NCBI RefSeq assembly: GCF_024105735.1
Contig: NZ_JAAAML010000004.1
Location: forward strand, 372,001 to 436,000
Reading direction: 5' to 3'
Source of the DNA: Parahoeflea alexandrii
Lineage (GTDB): Bacteria > Pseudomonadota > Alphaproteobacteria > Rhizobiales > Rhizobiaceae
Length of the DNA stretch: 64,000 nt
The notes under the pieces were generated by a model. It was not told the DNA's origin. It was given only the letters and a program-made list of their open reading frames with translations, and searched no databases. Below are positions 17,686-26,374 of the stretch, piece by piece. Positions within the stretch are counted from its first letter, which is position 1. Every line of letters begins with the position of its first letter. The position numbers were made by a program, and so were the translations under genes.

Positions 17686-19040
17686 TGAACGCCGCTCCGA
17701 ATTCCGGCCTGATGGCCGAATCCGTCAAGGATGCGGCGGTAGCCGCACTTCTTGCCGCCGTGCTGGGTTTCTTCTTCTTCGCGCTGCGCACCGATATCGG
17801 CACCGGCGGCCTCGACCTCACCTACCGGTGGGGTCTGTGGTTCATCGCAATCGCCATCGTCTTCGGCGTCCGGTTGCTGTTGAATCTGTTCATCTTCAAG
17901 GCGAAGAAGCCGATCACAAGCGGTGTCAGCGTCTCGGTTCCGCCGGCGCTGACGACCGCCGTCGGCCGTGTCATCGGCCCGGTTCTCCTGATGATCGCGC
18001 TTACCCTGCCCTTCATCGTGATGGCCGTGTACCCGGAGCGCGACCGACAGTTCATCGACCTCGCGATCCTGATCATGACCTATGTCATGCTCGGCTGGGG
18101 CCTGAACATCGTGGTCGGCCTGGCCGGCCTGCTCGACCTCGGTTACGTGGCATTCTATGCGGTCGGCGCCTATTCGTTCGCGCTGCTGGCGCAGTATTTC
18201 GACATCGGCTTCTGGATGGCGCTGCCGCTTGCAGGCCTGCTGGCGGCGATGTGGGGGATCATCCTGGGCTATCCGGTGCTGAGGCTGAGAGGCGACTACC
18301 TCGCCATCGTCACCCTGGCCTTCGGTGAAATCATCCGCGTGGTGCTGCTCAACTGGTACGAGTTCACCGGCGGCCCTGACGGCATCTCCGGCATTCCGAA
18401 GCCGAGCTTCTTCGGCCTCGACTTCTCTCGGACCGGCGGATTTGCTGATTTCTTCGGTCTCGACTACGATTCGATCCACCGCTTCATCTATCTCTATTAC
18501 ATCATCCTGGTGCTGGCGCTGATCACCAACTTCGTCACGCTGAGGCTGCGCAAGCTGCCGATCGGACGGGCCTGGGAAGCGCTGCGTGAGGACGAGATCG
18601 CCTGCCGCTCGCTCGGCATCAACACCACCAACACCAAGCTGACCGCGTTTTCGATCGGCGCCATGTTCGGCGGTTTCGCGGGCTCGTTCTTCGCCACCAG
18701 GCAGGGCTTCATCTCGCCCGAGAGCTTCACCTTTCTCGAATCGGCAATCATCCTGGCGATCGTGGTGCTGGGCGGCCTCGGCTCGCAGATCGGCGTGGTC
18801 ATCGCCTCGGTGGTGATGATCGGCGGCATCGAGATCCTGCGCAACCTGGGCTTCCTGAAGGAGATCTTCGGACCCGATTTCGAACCCACCCAGTATCGCA
18901 TGCTGATCTTCGGCCTGGCCATGGTGCTTATCATGGTGTGGAAACCGCGTGGCATCATTTCCAGCAGGAACCCTTCCGCGGTCTACAAGGAACGCAAGAA
19001 GATCGGCTCGGACATGGTCGCTCAAGGTGAGGGCCACTGA
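17685..19040 (+). CDS. livM: Branched-chain amino acid ABC transporter permease LivM, extended
   Basis: 451 residues, longer than the usual about 320-residue LivM because of an extra N-terminal membrane region (residues about 1-130, with FFFFALRTD and [13 protein letters not shown]). The conserved core begins [23 protein letters not shown] and includes [18 protein letters not shown]. Rhizobial livM genes often carry such an extension. Overlaps livH and livG at TGATG junctions, so the operon is tightly coupled. Pairs with LivH to form the transport channel. Confidence 0.93.
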   Translation: MNAAPNSGLMAESVKDAAVAALLAAVLGFFFFALRTDIGTGGLDLTYRWGLWFIAIAIVFGVRLLLNLFIFKAKKPITSGVSVSVPPALTTAVGRVIGPVLLMIALTLPFIVMAVYPERDRQFIDLAILIMTYVMLGWGLNIVVGLAGLLDLGYVAFYAVGAYSFALLAQYFDIGFWMALPLAGLLAAMWGIILGYPVLRLRGDYLAIVTLAFGEIIRVVLLNWYEFTGGPDGISGIPKPSFFGLDFSRTGGFADFFGLDYDSIHRFIYLYYIILVLALITNFVTLRLRKLPIGRAWEALREDEIACRSLGINTTNTKLTAFSIGAMFGGFAGSFFATRQGFISPESFTFLESAIILAIVVLGGLGSQIGVVIASVVMIGGIEILRNLGFLKEIFGPDFEPTQYRMLIFGLAMVLIMVWKPRGIISSRNPSAVYKERKKIGSDMVAQGEGH

Positions 19041-20032
19041 TGGAAACCGCAATGAAAACGCCCCCCGCCCACACCTGGGACGACAACGCCGTCTTGTCGG
19101 TCGAGCACCTGACCATGCGCTTTGGCGGCCTGGTTGCCGTCAACGACCTGAGCTTCAATGTCGGCCGCGGCGACATCACCGCCCTGATCGGACCCAACGG
19201 CGCCGGCAAGACCACCGTGTTCAACTGCGTCACCGGGTTCTACAAGCCGACCGAGGGCCGCATCGTGATGCGCCACGGCACCGGGCTGCAGTCGGAAAAG
19301 ATAGAGGCGCTGACCCGCACCGGACGGCAGTTCAACGATGATGGCGACGACCGTGTGTTCCTGCTCGAGCGGATGCCGGATTTCGAGATCTCGAAGCGCG
19401 CCAAGGTGGCCCGGACGTTCCAGAACATCCGCCTGTTCGGTGGCATGACCGCGCTGGAAAACCTTCTGGTGGCCCAGCACAATCCGCTGATGCTGGCCTC
19501 TTCCATGACCATCGGCGGGATATTGAACCTGCCAAGCTATCGCAAGGCCCGGGCCGAAGCGATCGACTTCGCTGCCTACTGGCTGGAGAAGACCGGCCTG
19601 ATCCACCGCGCCGACGACCCGGCCGCCGACCTGCCCTATGGCGACCAGCGGCGGCTCGAGATCGCCCGGGCGATGTGCACGCGGCCGCAGCTGCTTTGCC
19701 TCGATGAGCCGGCAGCGGGCCTCAATCCGCGGGAATCGACAGAGCTCAACCAGCTGCTGCAATATATCCGCAAGGATCACGGCACCTCGATCCTGCTCAT
19801 CGAGCACGACATGGGCGTCGTCATGGAGATCTCGGATCACGTGGTCGTGCTCGACTACGGAGAGAAGATCTCGGACGGTGATCCGGACCATGTGAAGAAC
19901 GATCCCAAGGTGATTTCAGCCTATCTCGGCGTCGACGAGGACGAAGTCGCCGAAGTCGAGGAAGCCCTCGACATGCCGGTCATCCACGGCAAGACCGACC
20001 CCGCGGAGAACGGTGAAGGAGGCCGGTCATGA
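19040..20032 (+). CDS. livG: Branched-chain amino acid ABC transporter ATPase LivG, with insertion and acidic tail
   Basis: Walker A is IGPNGAGKTTVFN. The ABC signature region reads LPYGDQRRLEIARAM, with Walker B LLCLDEPAAGLNP and the H-loop in SILLIEHDMGVVM. At 330 residues it is longer than typical LivG (about 255). A 30-residue-scale charged insertion (ALTRTGRQFNDDGDDRVFLLER) precedes the conserved ARTFQNIRLFGGMT. A Glu/Asp-rich C-terminal tail (VDEDEVAEVEEALD) follows the fold. These could tune regulation, but no evidence for that is seen. Alternative start ATG 19052. Confidence 0.93.
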   Translation: METAMKTPPAHTWDDNAVLSVEHLTMRFGGLVAVNDLSFNVGRGDITALIGPNGAGKTTVFNCVTGFYKPTEGRIVMRHGTGLQSEKIEALTRTGRQFNDDGDDRVFLLERMPDFEISKRAKVARTFQNIRLFGGMTALENLLVAQHNPLMLASSMTIGGILNLPSYRKARAEAIDFAAYWLEKTGLIHRADDPAADLPYGDQRRLEIARAMCTRPQLLCLDEPAAGLNPRESTELNQLLQYIRKDHGTSILLIEHDMGVVMEISDHVVVLDYGEKISDGDPDHVKNDPKVISAYLGVDEDEVAEVEEALDMPVIHGKTDPAENGEGGRS

Positions 20033-20760
20033 GCACTGAGCAGAACCTTCTGACCATCCGCGGCGTCGAGACCTATTACGGCAAGATCGTCGCCCTGCGC
20101 GGTGTCGATGTCGATGTCAAGAAAGGCGAGATCGTCACGCTGATCGGCGCCAACGGCGCGGGTAAGTCGACGCTGATGATGACCATCTGCGGCAGTCCGC
20201 GCGCCCGCACCGGCGAGATCGTCTTTGACGGCCAGGACATTTCCCGCACACCGACGCACGAGATCATCCGGATGGGCATCGCCCAGTCCCCGGAAGGACG
20301 CCGCATCTTTCCGCGCATGTCGGTGATGGAAAATCTGCAGATGGGCGCGCAACTGGTCGACGACAAGCACTTCGATGACGACCTGAAGCGTGTCTTCGAC
20401 CTGTTTCCGCGCCTCAAGGAGCGGGCAAACCAGCGCGGCGGTACGCTGTCCGGCGGCGAACAGCAGATGCTGGCGATCGCCCGGGCGCTGATGAGCCGGC
20501 CGAAGCTGCTTCTGCTCGATGAGCCGTCGCTCGGCCTGGCGCCACTGATCGTCAAGCAGATCTTCGAGATCATCAAGGAACTCAACTCCAACGAGGGGCT
20601 GACGGTGTTCCTTGTCGAACAGAACGCGTTCCACGCGCTCAAGCTCGCCCACCGCGGCTATGTCATGGTCAATGGCAACATCACCATGTCCGGCACCGGA
20701 GCGGAATTGCTCAAACGCGACGAAGTTCGCGCCGCCTATCTGGAAGGCGGAGCTCACTAG
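20029..20760 (+). CDS. livF: Branched-chain amino acid ABC transporter ATPase LivF
   Basis: 243-residue ATPase with Walker A GANGAGKSTLMMT, signature LSGGEQQMLAIARAL, Walker B LLLLDEPSLGLAP, and the LivF-type APEGR-like loop (AQSPEGRRIFPRMSVMENLQ). Starts inside the end of livG (ATGA). Pairs with LivG as the heterodimeric motor. A small membrane-protein gene follows after 12 bases. Confidence 0.94.
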   Translation: MSTEQNLLTIRGVETYYGKIVALRGVDVDVKKGEIVTLIGANGAGKSTLMMTICGSPRARTGEIVFDGQDISRTPTHEIIRMGIAQSPEGRRIFPRMSVMENLQMGAQLVDDKHFDDDLKRVFDLFPRLKERANQRGGTLSGGEQQMLAIARALMSRPKLLLLDEPSLGLAPLIVKQIFEIIKELNSNEGLTVFLVEQNAFHALKLAHRGYVMVNGNITMSGTGAELLKRDEVRAAYLEGGAH

Positions 20761-20772
20761 GAGGAGCAGAAC

Positions 20773-21123
20773 ATGGAGAACGGCCTCTTTTGGGAAGTCT
20801 CGATTGCCGAGTTCATCTTCGTCACGATGATCCTTGGCGGCGGCACGGCCTGGATGACCGGACGGGCGGTGGCACAGACCTGGCGGACCCCGCTGCAGCT
20901 TGCCTGGTACATGGTGATCCTGAGCCTTGCGGTTCGGTTCATCCACTTCGCGCTGTTTAACGGCACGCTGTTGTCCGGCTACTATTTCGTGGTCGATTTC
21001 CTGGTCATTCTGGTGTTTGCGTTTCTCGGCATGCGGTTTACCCGCGCCGGGCAGATCGCAAGACAGTACAGTTTCGCGTTCGCCCGTTCAGGGCCTTTCG
21101 GCTGGCGTCAGAAGGAACACTGA
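20773..21123 (+). CDS. Small integral membrane protein of the liv operon (DUF6867-like)
   Basis: 116 residues with three hydrophobic helices: EFIFVTMILGGGTAWMTG, LAWYMVILSLAVRFIHFALF and YYFVVDFLVILVFAFLGM. A positively charged C-terminal tail follows (ARQYSFAFARSGPFGWRQKEH). Preceded by AGGAGGAG-like sequence after livF. It resembles a family of unknown function that recurs within rhizobial liv operons between livF and the binding-protein gene, which suggests a transporter accessory role. No catalytic motifs visible. Function unknown. Confidence 0.78.
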   Translation: MENGLFWEVSIAEFIFVTMILGGGTAWMTGRAVAQTWRTPLQLAWYMVILSLAVRFIHFALFNGTLLSGYYFVVDFLVILVFAFLGMRFTRAGQIARQYSFAFARSGPFGWRQKEH

Positions 21124-21202
21124 GCGCAGCGGGATGCGGATTGAACAGCCTTCTAAAAACAACTGTATTTCTCTGAAAATATGGGTTTAGATGGTTGCAT
21201 AC

Positions 21203-21259
21203 GGGGCATAACGCCCCCCACACCGGGACCGAACCTAATCAGCGCCTGCGGTCCCGGTG
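21203..21259 (+). promoter_or_regulatory. livK leader with two hairpins
   Basis: A short hairpin GGGGC (21203-21207)/GCCCC (21213-21217) is followed by a perfect 11-base inverted repeat, CACCGGGACCG (21221-21231) and CGGTCCCGGTG (21249-21259), with a 17-base loop. It lies 34 bases before the livK start. Such structures between permease/ATPase and binding-protein genes often protect the abundant binding-protein mRNA or end upstream transcription. Confidence 0.6.
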
Positions 21260-21293
21260 GAAGGAAAACGAACAGGTGTTGCTGGGAGTTAAC

Positions 21294-22397
21294 ATGAAGA
21301 AGATCCTTTTGGCTGGAGCCGCCCTTGGCTTCGCGATGTCTTCAGCTTCGGCTGAAATCGTCATTGCGACCGCAGGTCCTATGACAGGCCAATACGCATC
21401 CTTCGGGGAACAGATGAAAACCGGCGCCGAGCAGGCTGTCGCCGACATCAACGCCGCCGGCGGCGTCAACGGCGAAATGCTCAAGCTCGAAATCGGTGAC
21501 GATGCCTGCGATCCGAAGCAGGCTGTTGCTGTAGCCAACCAGTTCGCCGGCAGCGGCGTGGTGTTCGTTGCAGGCCATTTCTGCTCGGGCTCCTCGATCC
21601 CGGCATCGGCAGTGTACTCGGATGAAGGCATCATCCAGATTTCGCCTGCCTCGACCAACCCGAAGTTCACCGACGAGCGTCCCGGCGGCGCTGATGGCGG
21701 CACCTACCGGGTTTGCGGCCGTGACGACCAGCAGGGCGAAACCGCTGCTGCTTACCTGCTGAAGAACTTTGCAGACAAGAAGATCGCCTTCGTTCACGAC
21801 AAGACCGCCTACGGCAAGGGTCTCGCGGATGCGACCATGGGTTCCTACGAAGCCGGCGGCGGCACGCCTGCTATGTACGAAGCCTACACCGCGGGTGAAA
21901 AGGACTACTCGGCTCTGGTTTCGAAGATGAAGCAGGAAGGCATCGACGTGCTTTACGTCGGCGGCTATCACACCGAAGCCGGCTTGATGGCCCGCCAGAT
22001 GAAGGAACAGGGCATGTCCACTGTTCTGGTTTCCGGCGACGCGCTGGTTACCGACGAGTACTGGGCGATCACCGGCGATGCCGGCGAAGGCACCCTGATG
22101 ACCTTCTCGCCCGATCCCACCAAGAGCCCGGCTGCGGCTGAAGTGGTCAAGGCTCTGCAGGACGCAGGCAAGACCACCGAAGGCTACGTGATGTACACCT
22201 ATGCGGCCATCCAGGCCTATGCACAGGCTGTCACCGCCGCCGGTTCGACCGACTATGATGCGGTTCGCGAAGCCCTCAACGCAGGTGACTTCAAGACCGT
22301 GCTCGGCGACCTTGCGTTCGATGACAAGGGTGACGTTTCGCTTCCGGGCTACGTCTTCTACCGCTGGTCGGACGGCAAGTACGCCGAAATCGAATAG
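21294..22397 (+). CDS. livK: Branched-chain amino acid ABC transporter substrate-binding protein LivK
   Basis: Periplasmic Peripla_BP_6 protein of 367 residues. A Sec signal peptide MKKILLAGAALGFAMSSASA is cleaved before EIVIATAGPMTGQYASFGEQMK, the conserved mature start. The Cys pair in GDDACDPKQ and VAGHFCSGSS is usual in LivK/LivJ proteins. ATG 21294 with GGGAG upstream is chosen over the longer frame to 21195, which has no signal peptide. A strong terminator follows. Highly expressed liv binding-protein mRNAs are known targets of AbcR-type sRNAs in related Rhizobiales; the exposed GGGAG at the start is compatible, not proof. Confidence 0.93.
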   Translation: MKKILLAGAALGFAMSSASAEIVIATAGPMTGQYASFGEQMKTGAEQAVADINAAGGVNGEMLKLEIGDDACDPKQAVAVANQFAGSGVVFVAGHFCSGSSIPASAVYSDEGIIQISPASTNPKFTDERPGGADGGTYRVCGRDDQQGETAAAYLLKNFADKKIAFVHDKTAYGKGLADATMGSYEAGGGTPAMYEAYTAGEKDYSALVSKMKQEGIDVLYVGGYHTEAGLMARQMKEQGMSTVLVSGDALVTDEYWAITGDAGEGTLMTFSPDPTKSPAAAEVVKALQDAGKTTEGYVMYTYAAIQAYAQAVTAAGSTDYDAVREALNAGDFKTVLGDLAFDDKGDVSLPGYVFYRWSDGKYAEIE

Positions 22398-22422
22398 TCT
22401 TCGGTTCCATCCGAATGACAAG

Positions 22423-22452
22423 AACCCCGGTGCGCAAGCGCCGGGGTTTTTC
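22423..22452 (+). terminator. Rho-independent terminator after livK
   Basis: ACCCCGGTGC pairs with GCGCCGGGGT around a GCAA loop, followed by TTTTTCTTTT. It ends the liv operon before the convergent frcK gene. Confidence 0.9.
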
Positions 22453-22486
22453 TTTTGCCCGCCGGTATGCAGGCTCCGGGTCGGGT

Positions 22487-23122
22487 TCAGTCGCGGATTT
22501 CAAGATCCGCCTTGCGGGAGTTCCGGACCACAAGTTCTGCGTTGGGAATGTCGTTGGACAGCGCCCTGGCCAGGGCCTGGTCCGGGTCCAGCCCGTGCGC
22601 AAGCCAGCGATCAACCAGCCTGCGGCGCAGTTCGCCGGGGTCAGCCTTCAACATCACGGTCAGATCAAACATGTCCGCCAGTTGCACCCAGGGCTCCTCA
22701 TCCAGAAGCAGGTAGTTGCCTTCCGCGATCAGGAACCGGTGCTCGGGGGCGATGATGCGGCCGCCGGCCCGCGCCAGGTCGAGAACCCTGTCGAAGACCG
22801 GAACCGCCACCTCGGCGGCGGGCGTCTTGCGCAGGCGTTCGAGCAGCACCGCATAACCATCGGCATCAAAGGTAAAGGGCGCGCCCTTGCGGGCAAGCGT
22901 TCCGCGGGCTTCAAGCACCGCGTTGTCGAGGTGAAAGCCATCCATCGGGACAATCGCGGCCGTCTGCCCGCGGCGGCTGAACTCCGCCACGAGCATCTCC
23001 GATAACGTCGACTTGCCGGCACCGGGCGGGCCGCTCAGGGCGATGATGAACCGTTGCTCGTCAGCCGCACGCATGATTGCGGCTTCGGCCAGTTGGGCGG
23101 CGGTGCGCTCGACCTGCTGCAT
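22487..23122 (-). CDS. frcK: FrcK-like sugar/nucleoside kinase of the fructose ABC operon
   Basis: 211-residue P-loop kinase of the uridine kinase/phosphoribulokinase type. Walker A is ALSGPPGAGKSTLSEML and a second acidic segment reads VPMDGFHLDN, as in this family. It is the last gene of frcB-frcC-frcA-frcK, the S. meliloti-type fructose uptake locus, where frcK encodes a putative kinase. It may phosphorylate the imported sugar, though the fold is shared with nucleoside and pantothenate kinases. Ten bases separate it from frcA. Confidence 0.85.
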   Translation of the reverse strand: MQQVERTAAQLAEAAIMRAADEQRFIIALSGPPGAGKSTLSEMLVAEFSRRGQTAAIVPMDGFHLDNAVLEARGTLARKGAPFTFDADGYAVLLERLRKTPAAEVAVPVFDRVLDLARAGGRIIAPEHRFLIAEGNYLLLDEEPWVQLADMFDLTVMLKADPGELRRRLVDRWLAHGLDPDQALARALSNDIPNAELVVRNSRKADLEIRD

Positions 23123-23132
23123 CCCGGGCGCT

Positions 23133-23909
23133 TCAGGCCGCGGCCGCTTCTTGCGGCGGCTCCTTGGCCCCGGTCATGAAGGCAACCGCATCCGACATGG
23201 TGTAGTCTTTCGGATTGATGACGCAGAGCCGCTTGCCGAGCCGGTGGACATGGATGCGGTCGGCGACTTCGAAGACATGCGGCATGTTGTGCGAGATCAG
23301 GATGATCGGAATGCCGCGGGAGCGCACGTCGAGGATGAGTTCCAGCACCCGCCGGCTTTCCTTGACGCCAAGCGCGGCGGTCGGCTCGTCGAGAATAATG
23401 ACCTTGGAGCCGAAGGCCGCGGCGCGCGCAACGGCGACGCCCTGTCGCTGCCCGCCCGAGAGCGTCTCGACCGCCTGATTGATGTTCTGGATGGTCATCA
23501 GGCCGAGTTCATTGAGCTTGTCGCGGGCAAAGGCATCCATCGCCTTGTGGTCGAGCTGGCGCAGCACCGAGCCGCGGAAGCCGGGCTTTCGCAACTCGCG
23601 GCCCATGAACATGTTGTCGGTAATCGACAGGGCCGGCGACATGGCCAGCGTCTGGTAGACGGTTTCGATGCCGGCGTGGCGGCCATCCAGAGGCGAATGG
23701 AACTTCACTTCCTTGCCTTCGAGCCAGATCTTGCCCTCATCCGGAGTGACGGCACCGGACACGGCCTTGATCAGCGTCGACTTACCGGCGCCGTTGTCGC
23801 CGATGACCGCGAGGATTTCACCGTGGTGCAAATCGAAGTCGCAATTGTCGAGAGCGACCACGCGGCCATAGCGCTTGACGAGATTGCGTCCCTTGAGAAT
23901 GGGTTCCAT
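23133..23909 (-). CDS. frcA: Fructose ABC transporter ATPase FrcA
   Basis: Single-ABC-domain sugar ATPase, 258 residues. Walker A is VIGDNGAGKSTLIKA, signature LSGGQRQGVAVARA, Walker B VIILDEPTAALGV, H-loop ILISHNMPHVFEVAD. The start ATG (MEPILKGRNLVKRYG) overlaps the frcC stop by one base, and the upstream extension to 23987 is shadow sequence of the permease. The short single-domain form distinguishes FrcA from the double-domain RbsA/MglA type. Confidence 0.92.
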   Translation of the reverse strand: MEPILKGRNLVKRYGRVVALDNCDFDLHHGEILAVIGDNGAGKSTLIKAVSGAVTPDEGKIWLEGKEVKFHSPLDGRHAGIETVYQTLAMSPALSITDNMFMGRELRKPGFRGSVLRQLDHKAMDAFARDKLNELGLMTIQNINQAVETLSGGQRQGVAVARAAAFGSKVIILDEPTAALGVKESRRVLELILDVRSRGIPIILISHNMPHVFEVADRIHVHRLGKRLCVINPKDYTMSDAVAFMTGAKEPPQEAAAA

Positions 23910-24970
23910 CAGACTGACACCTTTCTGATCCACTGGTCCACGGTGACGGCGGCGATGATGAGCACGCCGATGAGCAGGTAGGTCCATTGCGCGTCGGCGC
24001 CGAGCAGCCTCAGGCCTAGCGAAAAGACGCCGACAATGAGTGCGCCGAAGAGCATCCCCATGATCGAGCCGCGACCGCCAAACAGCGAGATACCGCCGAT
24101 CACCACGGCGGTGATGGATTCGATGTTGCCCAGTTGGCCGGAAGTCGGCGAGACCGAGCCGATGCGGCCGATCAGGGCCCAGCCGGCAAAAGCGCAGATC
24201 AGACCGGACAGCATGTAGACGGAGATCAGCGTGCGCTTGACCTGGACGCCCGAAAGTTCGGCGGCTTCAGGATCGTCACCCACCGCATAGACATGGCGTC
24301 CCCAGGCGGTCTGCTTGAGCACGTAGGCCAGAAAAAGCACCAGCAGCACCATGAAGATCGCGCCATAGGTGAACACGGCGCCGCCAAAGGCAATCTTGTT
24401 GCCGAAGAACTGCAACAGGGGGGCCTGGTCGGCAATGTCCTGGGCGCGAATGGTCTCGTTGGCGGAATAGAGGAAGTTGGTGGCCAGCACGATCTGCCAC
24501 ATGCCCAGGGTGACGATGAAGGGCGGCAGCTTCATCACCGCAACCAGAAACCCGTTGATGAAGCCGCAGAAGGTGCCGCAGGCGATGCCGGCGGCCACCG
24601 CGATCTCGACTGGCAGGCCGTAGCGAAACGAGAACAGGCCCATGACGACCGAGGACAGCACCATGATGGCGCCGACCGAAAGGTCGATGCCGGCGGTCAG
24701 GATGACCAGCGACTGGGCGGCGCCCAGGATGCCGACGATCTGGACCTGCTGCAGGATCAGAGTGAGTGCAAAAGGCGAAAAGAACTTCTGCCCCAGAACC
24801 AGTCCGAAGACGAGAATGGAGCCGACCAGCACAATGGCCGGGACCATCCAGGGGGTCTGGTGAAGCCCGTGCTGGATGCTCTTGACCATACTTCTGTCAT
24901 GGGTCGCGAAAGCGGCAACGGTGGTCGGGCTCGTGGCCGCGGCCTTTTCGTATTCCTGCGTATCGGACAT
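23909..24970 (-). CDS. frcC: Fructose ABC transporter permease FrcC
   Basis: 353-residue RbsC-like permease with about ten TM segments. Conserved elements are GILGAAQSLVILTAGIDLSVGAIMVLSSVV (the family signature), PFIVTLGMWQIVLATNFLYS and VGDDPEAAELSGVQVKRTLISVYMLSG. The N-terminal about 35 residues are cytosolic, Ala/Thr-rich and unconserved. It follows frcB after a short hairpin-bearing spacer and overlaps frcA. Imports fructose (and in S. meliloti also mannose and ribose) across the inner membrane with FrcB and FrcA. Confidence 0.92.
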   Translation of the reverse strand: MSDTQEYEKAAATSPTTVAAFATHDRSMVKSIQHGLHQTPWMVPAIVLVGSILVFGLVLGQKFFSPFALTLILQQVQIVGILGAAQSLVILTAGIDLSVGAIMVLSSVVMGLFSFRYGLPVEIAVAAGIACGTFCGFINGFLVAVMKLPPFIVTLGMWQIVLATNFLYSANETIRAQDIADQAPLLQFFGNKIAFGGAVFTYGAIFMVLLVLFLAYVLKQTAWGRHVYAVGDDPEAAELSGVQVKRTLISVYMLSGLICAFAGWALIGRIGSVSPTSGQLGNIESITAVVIGGISLFGGRGSIMGMLFGALIVGVFSLGLRLLGADAQWTYLLIGVLIIAAVTVDQWIRKVSV

Positions 24971-25039
24971 GGTTCCTCCCCAACGTCACAAGGCATGACT
25001 GTTCTTCCGCACCCGAAGCACGGCGGCGCTTTGCAATGA

Positions 25040-25057
25040 GGCGGCCCGAAGGCCGCC
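25040..25057 (-). other. Intercistronic stem-loop between frcB and frcC
   Basis: Read on the minus strand: GGCGGCC, loop TTCG, GGCCGCC, a very stable UUCG-type tetraloop hairpin. No T tract follows, so it more likely stabilises the frcB message or attenuates readthrough than fully terminates. Confidence 0.7.
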
Positions 25058-25087
25058 CCATCAGTGTTTACCTGTCAGAGACTGTTA

Positions 25088-26125
25088 TCAACCCCAGCAC
25101 TTGTCCATGCCTTCGGCAACCGAGATCGACTCGACGCCTTCGGCCGGCTTGTCGGTGACAAGTGCCACGCCGGTATCAAAGAAGTTCTTGCCTTCGGTCG
25201 GGGCCGGCTTGGTGCCGTCCTTGGCCCATGCCGCGATGGCTTCGATGCCCTTGGAGGCCATCAGCAGCGGATACTGCTGGGAGGTCGCGCCAATCACGCC
25301 ATCCTTGACGTTGGCCACGCCCGGGCAGCCGCCATCGACGGAGACGATCAGCACGTCGCCCTCGCGGCCGATTGCCTTGAGCGCCTCATAGGCGCCGGCT
25401 GCGGCCGGCTCGTTGATGGTGTAGACAACATTGATCATCGGGTCTTTGGCAAGGAGGTTTTCCATGGCCCTGCGGCCGCCTTCCTCGTTGCCGGCGGTGA
25501 CGTCGTTGCCGACGATGCGCGGATCTTCCTCATCGCCCCATTTGGAGGGATCCTTCACGTCGATGCCGAACCCGGTGAGGAAGCCCTGGTCGCGCAGCAC
25601 GCCGACGGTCGGCTGGCTGACAGCCAGGTCCAACATGCCGATCTTTGCGTTGGCTGCCTCGTCGCCGAGGGTGGCTGCCGCCCATTTGCCGATCAGTTCG
25701 CCGGCCAGGAAGTTGTCGGTCGCAAAGGTCGCGTCGGCGGCATCGATCGGGTCAAGCGGCGTGTCGAGTGCGATCACCAGCAGACCGGCATCACGGGCCT
25801 GCTGGACCGCGGAGACGATGGACGAGGTATCGGAGGCTGTCAGCAGGATGCCCTTGGCACCATCGGCGATGCAGGTCTCGATGGCGGCAACCTGGGTCTC
25901 ATGGTCGCCGTCGATCTTGCCCGCGTAGGACTTCAGCGACACGCCGAGTTCCGCGGCCTTGGCTTCAGCCCCTTCCTTCATCTTGACGAAGAATGGATTT
26001 GTGTCAGTCTTGGTGATCAGGCAGGCGCCGACGCTGTGGCTGGCTGCCTGGGCAGGCGCTGCGGCGAGTGCGCCGAATGCGGCAGCGGCGAACAACGCGG
26101 TCTTCAGTGCGGTAGTGGTTTTCAT
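25088..26125 (-). CDS. frcB: Fructose ABC transporter substrate-binding protein FrcB
   Basis: 345-residue periplasmic sugar-binding protein of the RbsB type. The signal peptide [23 protein letters not shown] precedes [34 protein letters not shown]. Sugar-fold motifs include [26 protein letters not shown] and [13 protein letters not shown] 26125 has GGAGGATAAC immediately upstream, which decides the start over the longer frame. First gene of frcBCAK, opposite frcR. Conserved Cys in VGACLITK and ETCIADG may form a disulfide. Confidence 0.92.
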   Translation of the reverse strand: MKTTTALKTALFAAAAFGALAAAPAQAASHSVGACLITKTDTNPFFVKMKEGAEAKAAELGVSLKSYAGKIDGDHETQVAAIETCIADGAKGILLTASDTSSIVSAVQQARDAGLLVIALDTPLDPIDAADATFATDNFLAGELIGKWAAATLGDEAANAKIGMLDLAVSQPTVGVLRDQGFLTGFGIDVKDPSKWGDEEDPRIVGNDVTAGNEEGGRRAMENLLAKDPMINVVYTINEPAAAGAYEALKAIGREGDVLIVSVDGGCPGVANVKDGVIGATSQQYPLLMASKGIEAIAAWAKDGTKPAPTEGKNFFDTGVALVTDKPAEGVESISVAEGMDKCWG

Positions 26126-26235
26126 GTTATCCTCCCGGGATTGGCTTTGCAGGTCAGTCTGCTTGCGCTCCGAACCGGAAATCCTCACTTCCGTTCTTCG
26201 CGTCACCACTAAAACAACACAGAATAGCAGCGCTT

Positions 26236-26270
26236 GTCAATTAATAATTCACTCTTATTTAGTAATTGAC
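26236..26270. promoter_or_regulatory. Candidate FrcR operator in the frcB/frcR divergent region
   Basis: GTCAATTA (26236-26243) and TAATTGAC (26263-26270) form a perfect 8-base inverted repeat with 19 bases between, in an AT-rich stretch of the 249-base gap between divergent frcB and frcR. Placement and symmetry suit a ROK-repressor dimer site. No binding data are implied. Confidence 0.5.
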
Positions 26271-26374
26271 TGGGGATCGTCTTTGCCGCATTGTTTTGCT
26301 AAGGAACAACCGCGACCGAGGACCGTTGCTTGTGCAACAGAGTCGCGGCGGCGAATCCGGGAGGACACTGACAG

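Noticed and set aside
17577-19052. 491-residue open frame antisense to livM
   Set aside because: It mirrors the conserved livM gene, and the translation is dominated by Asp, His, Gln and Arg with no domain pattern, as expected for an antisense frame in GC-rich DNA.
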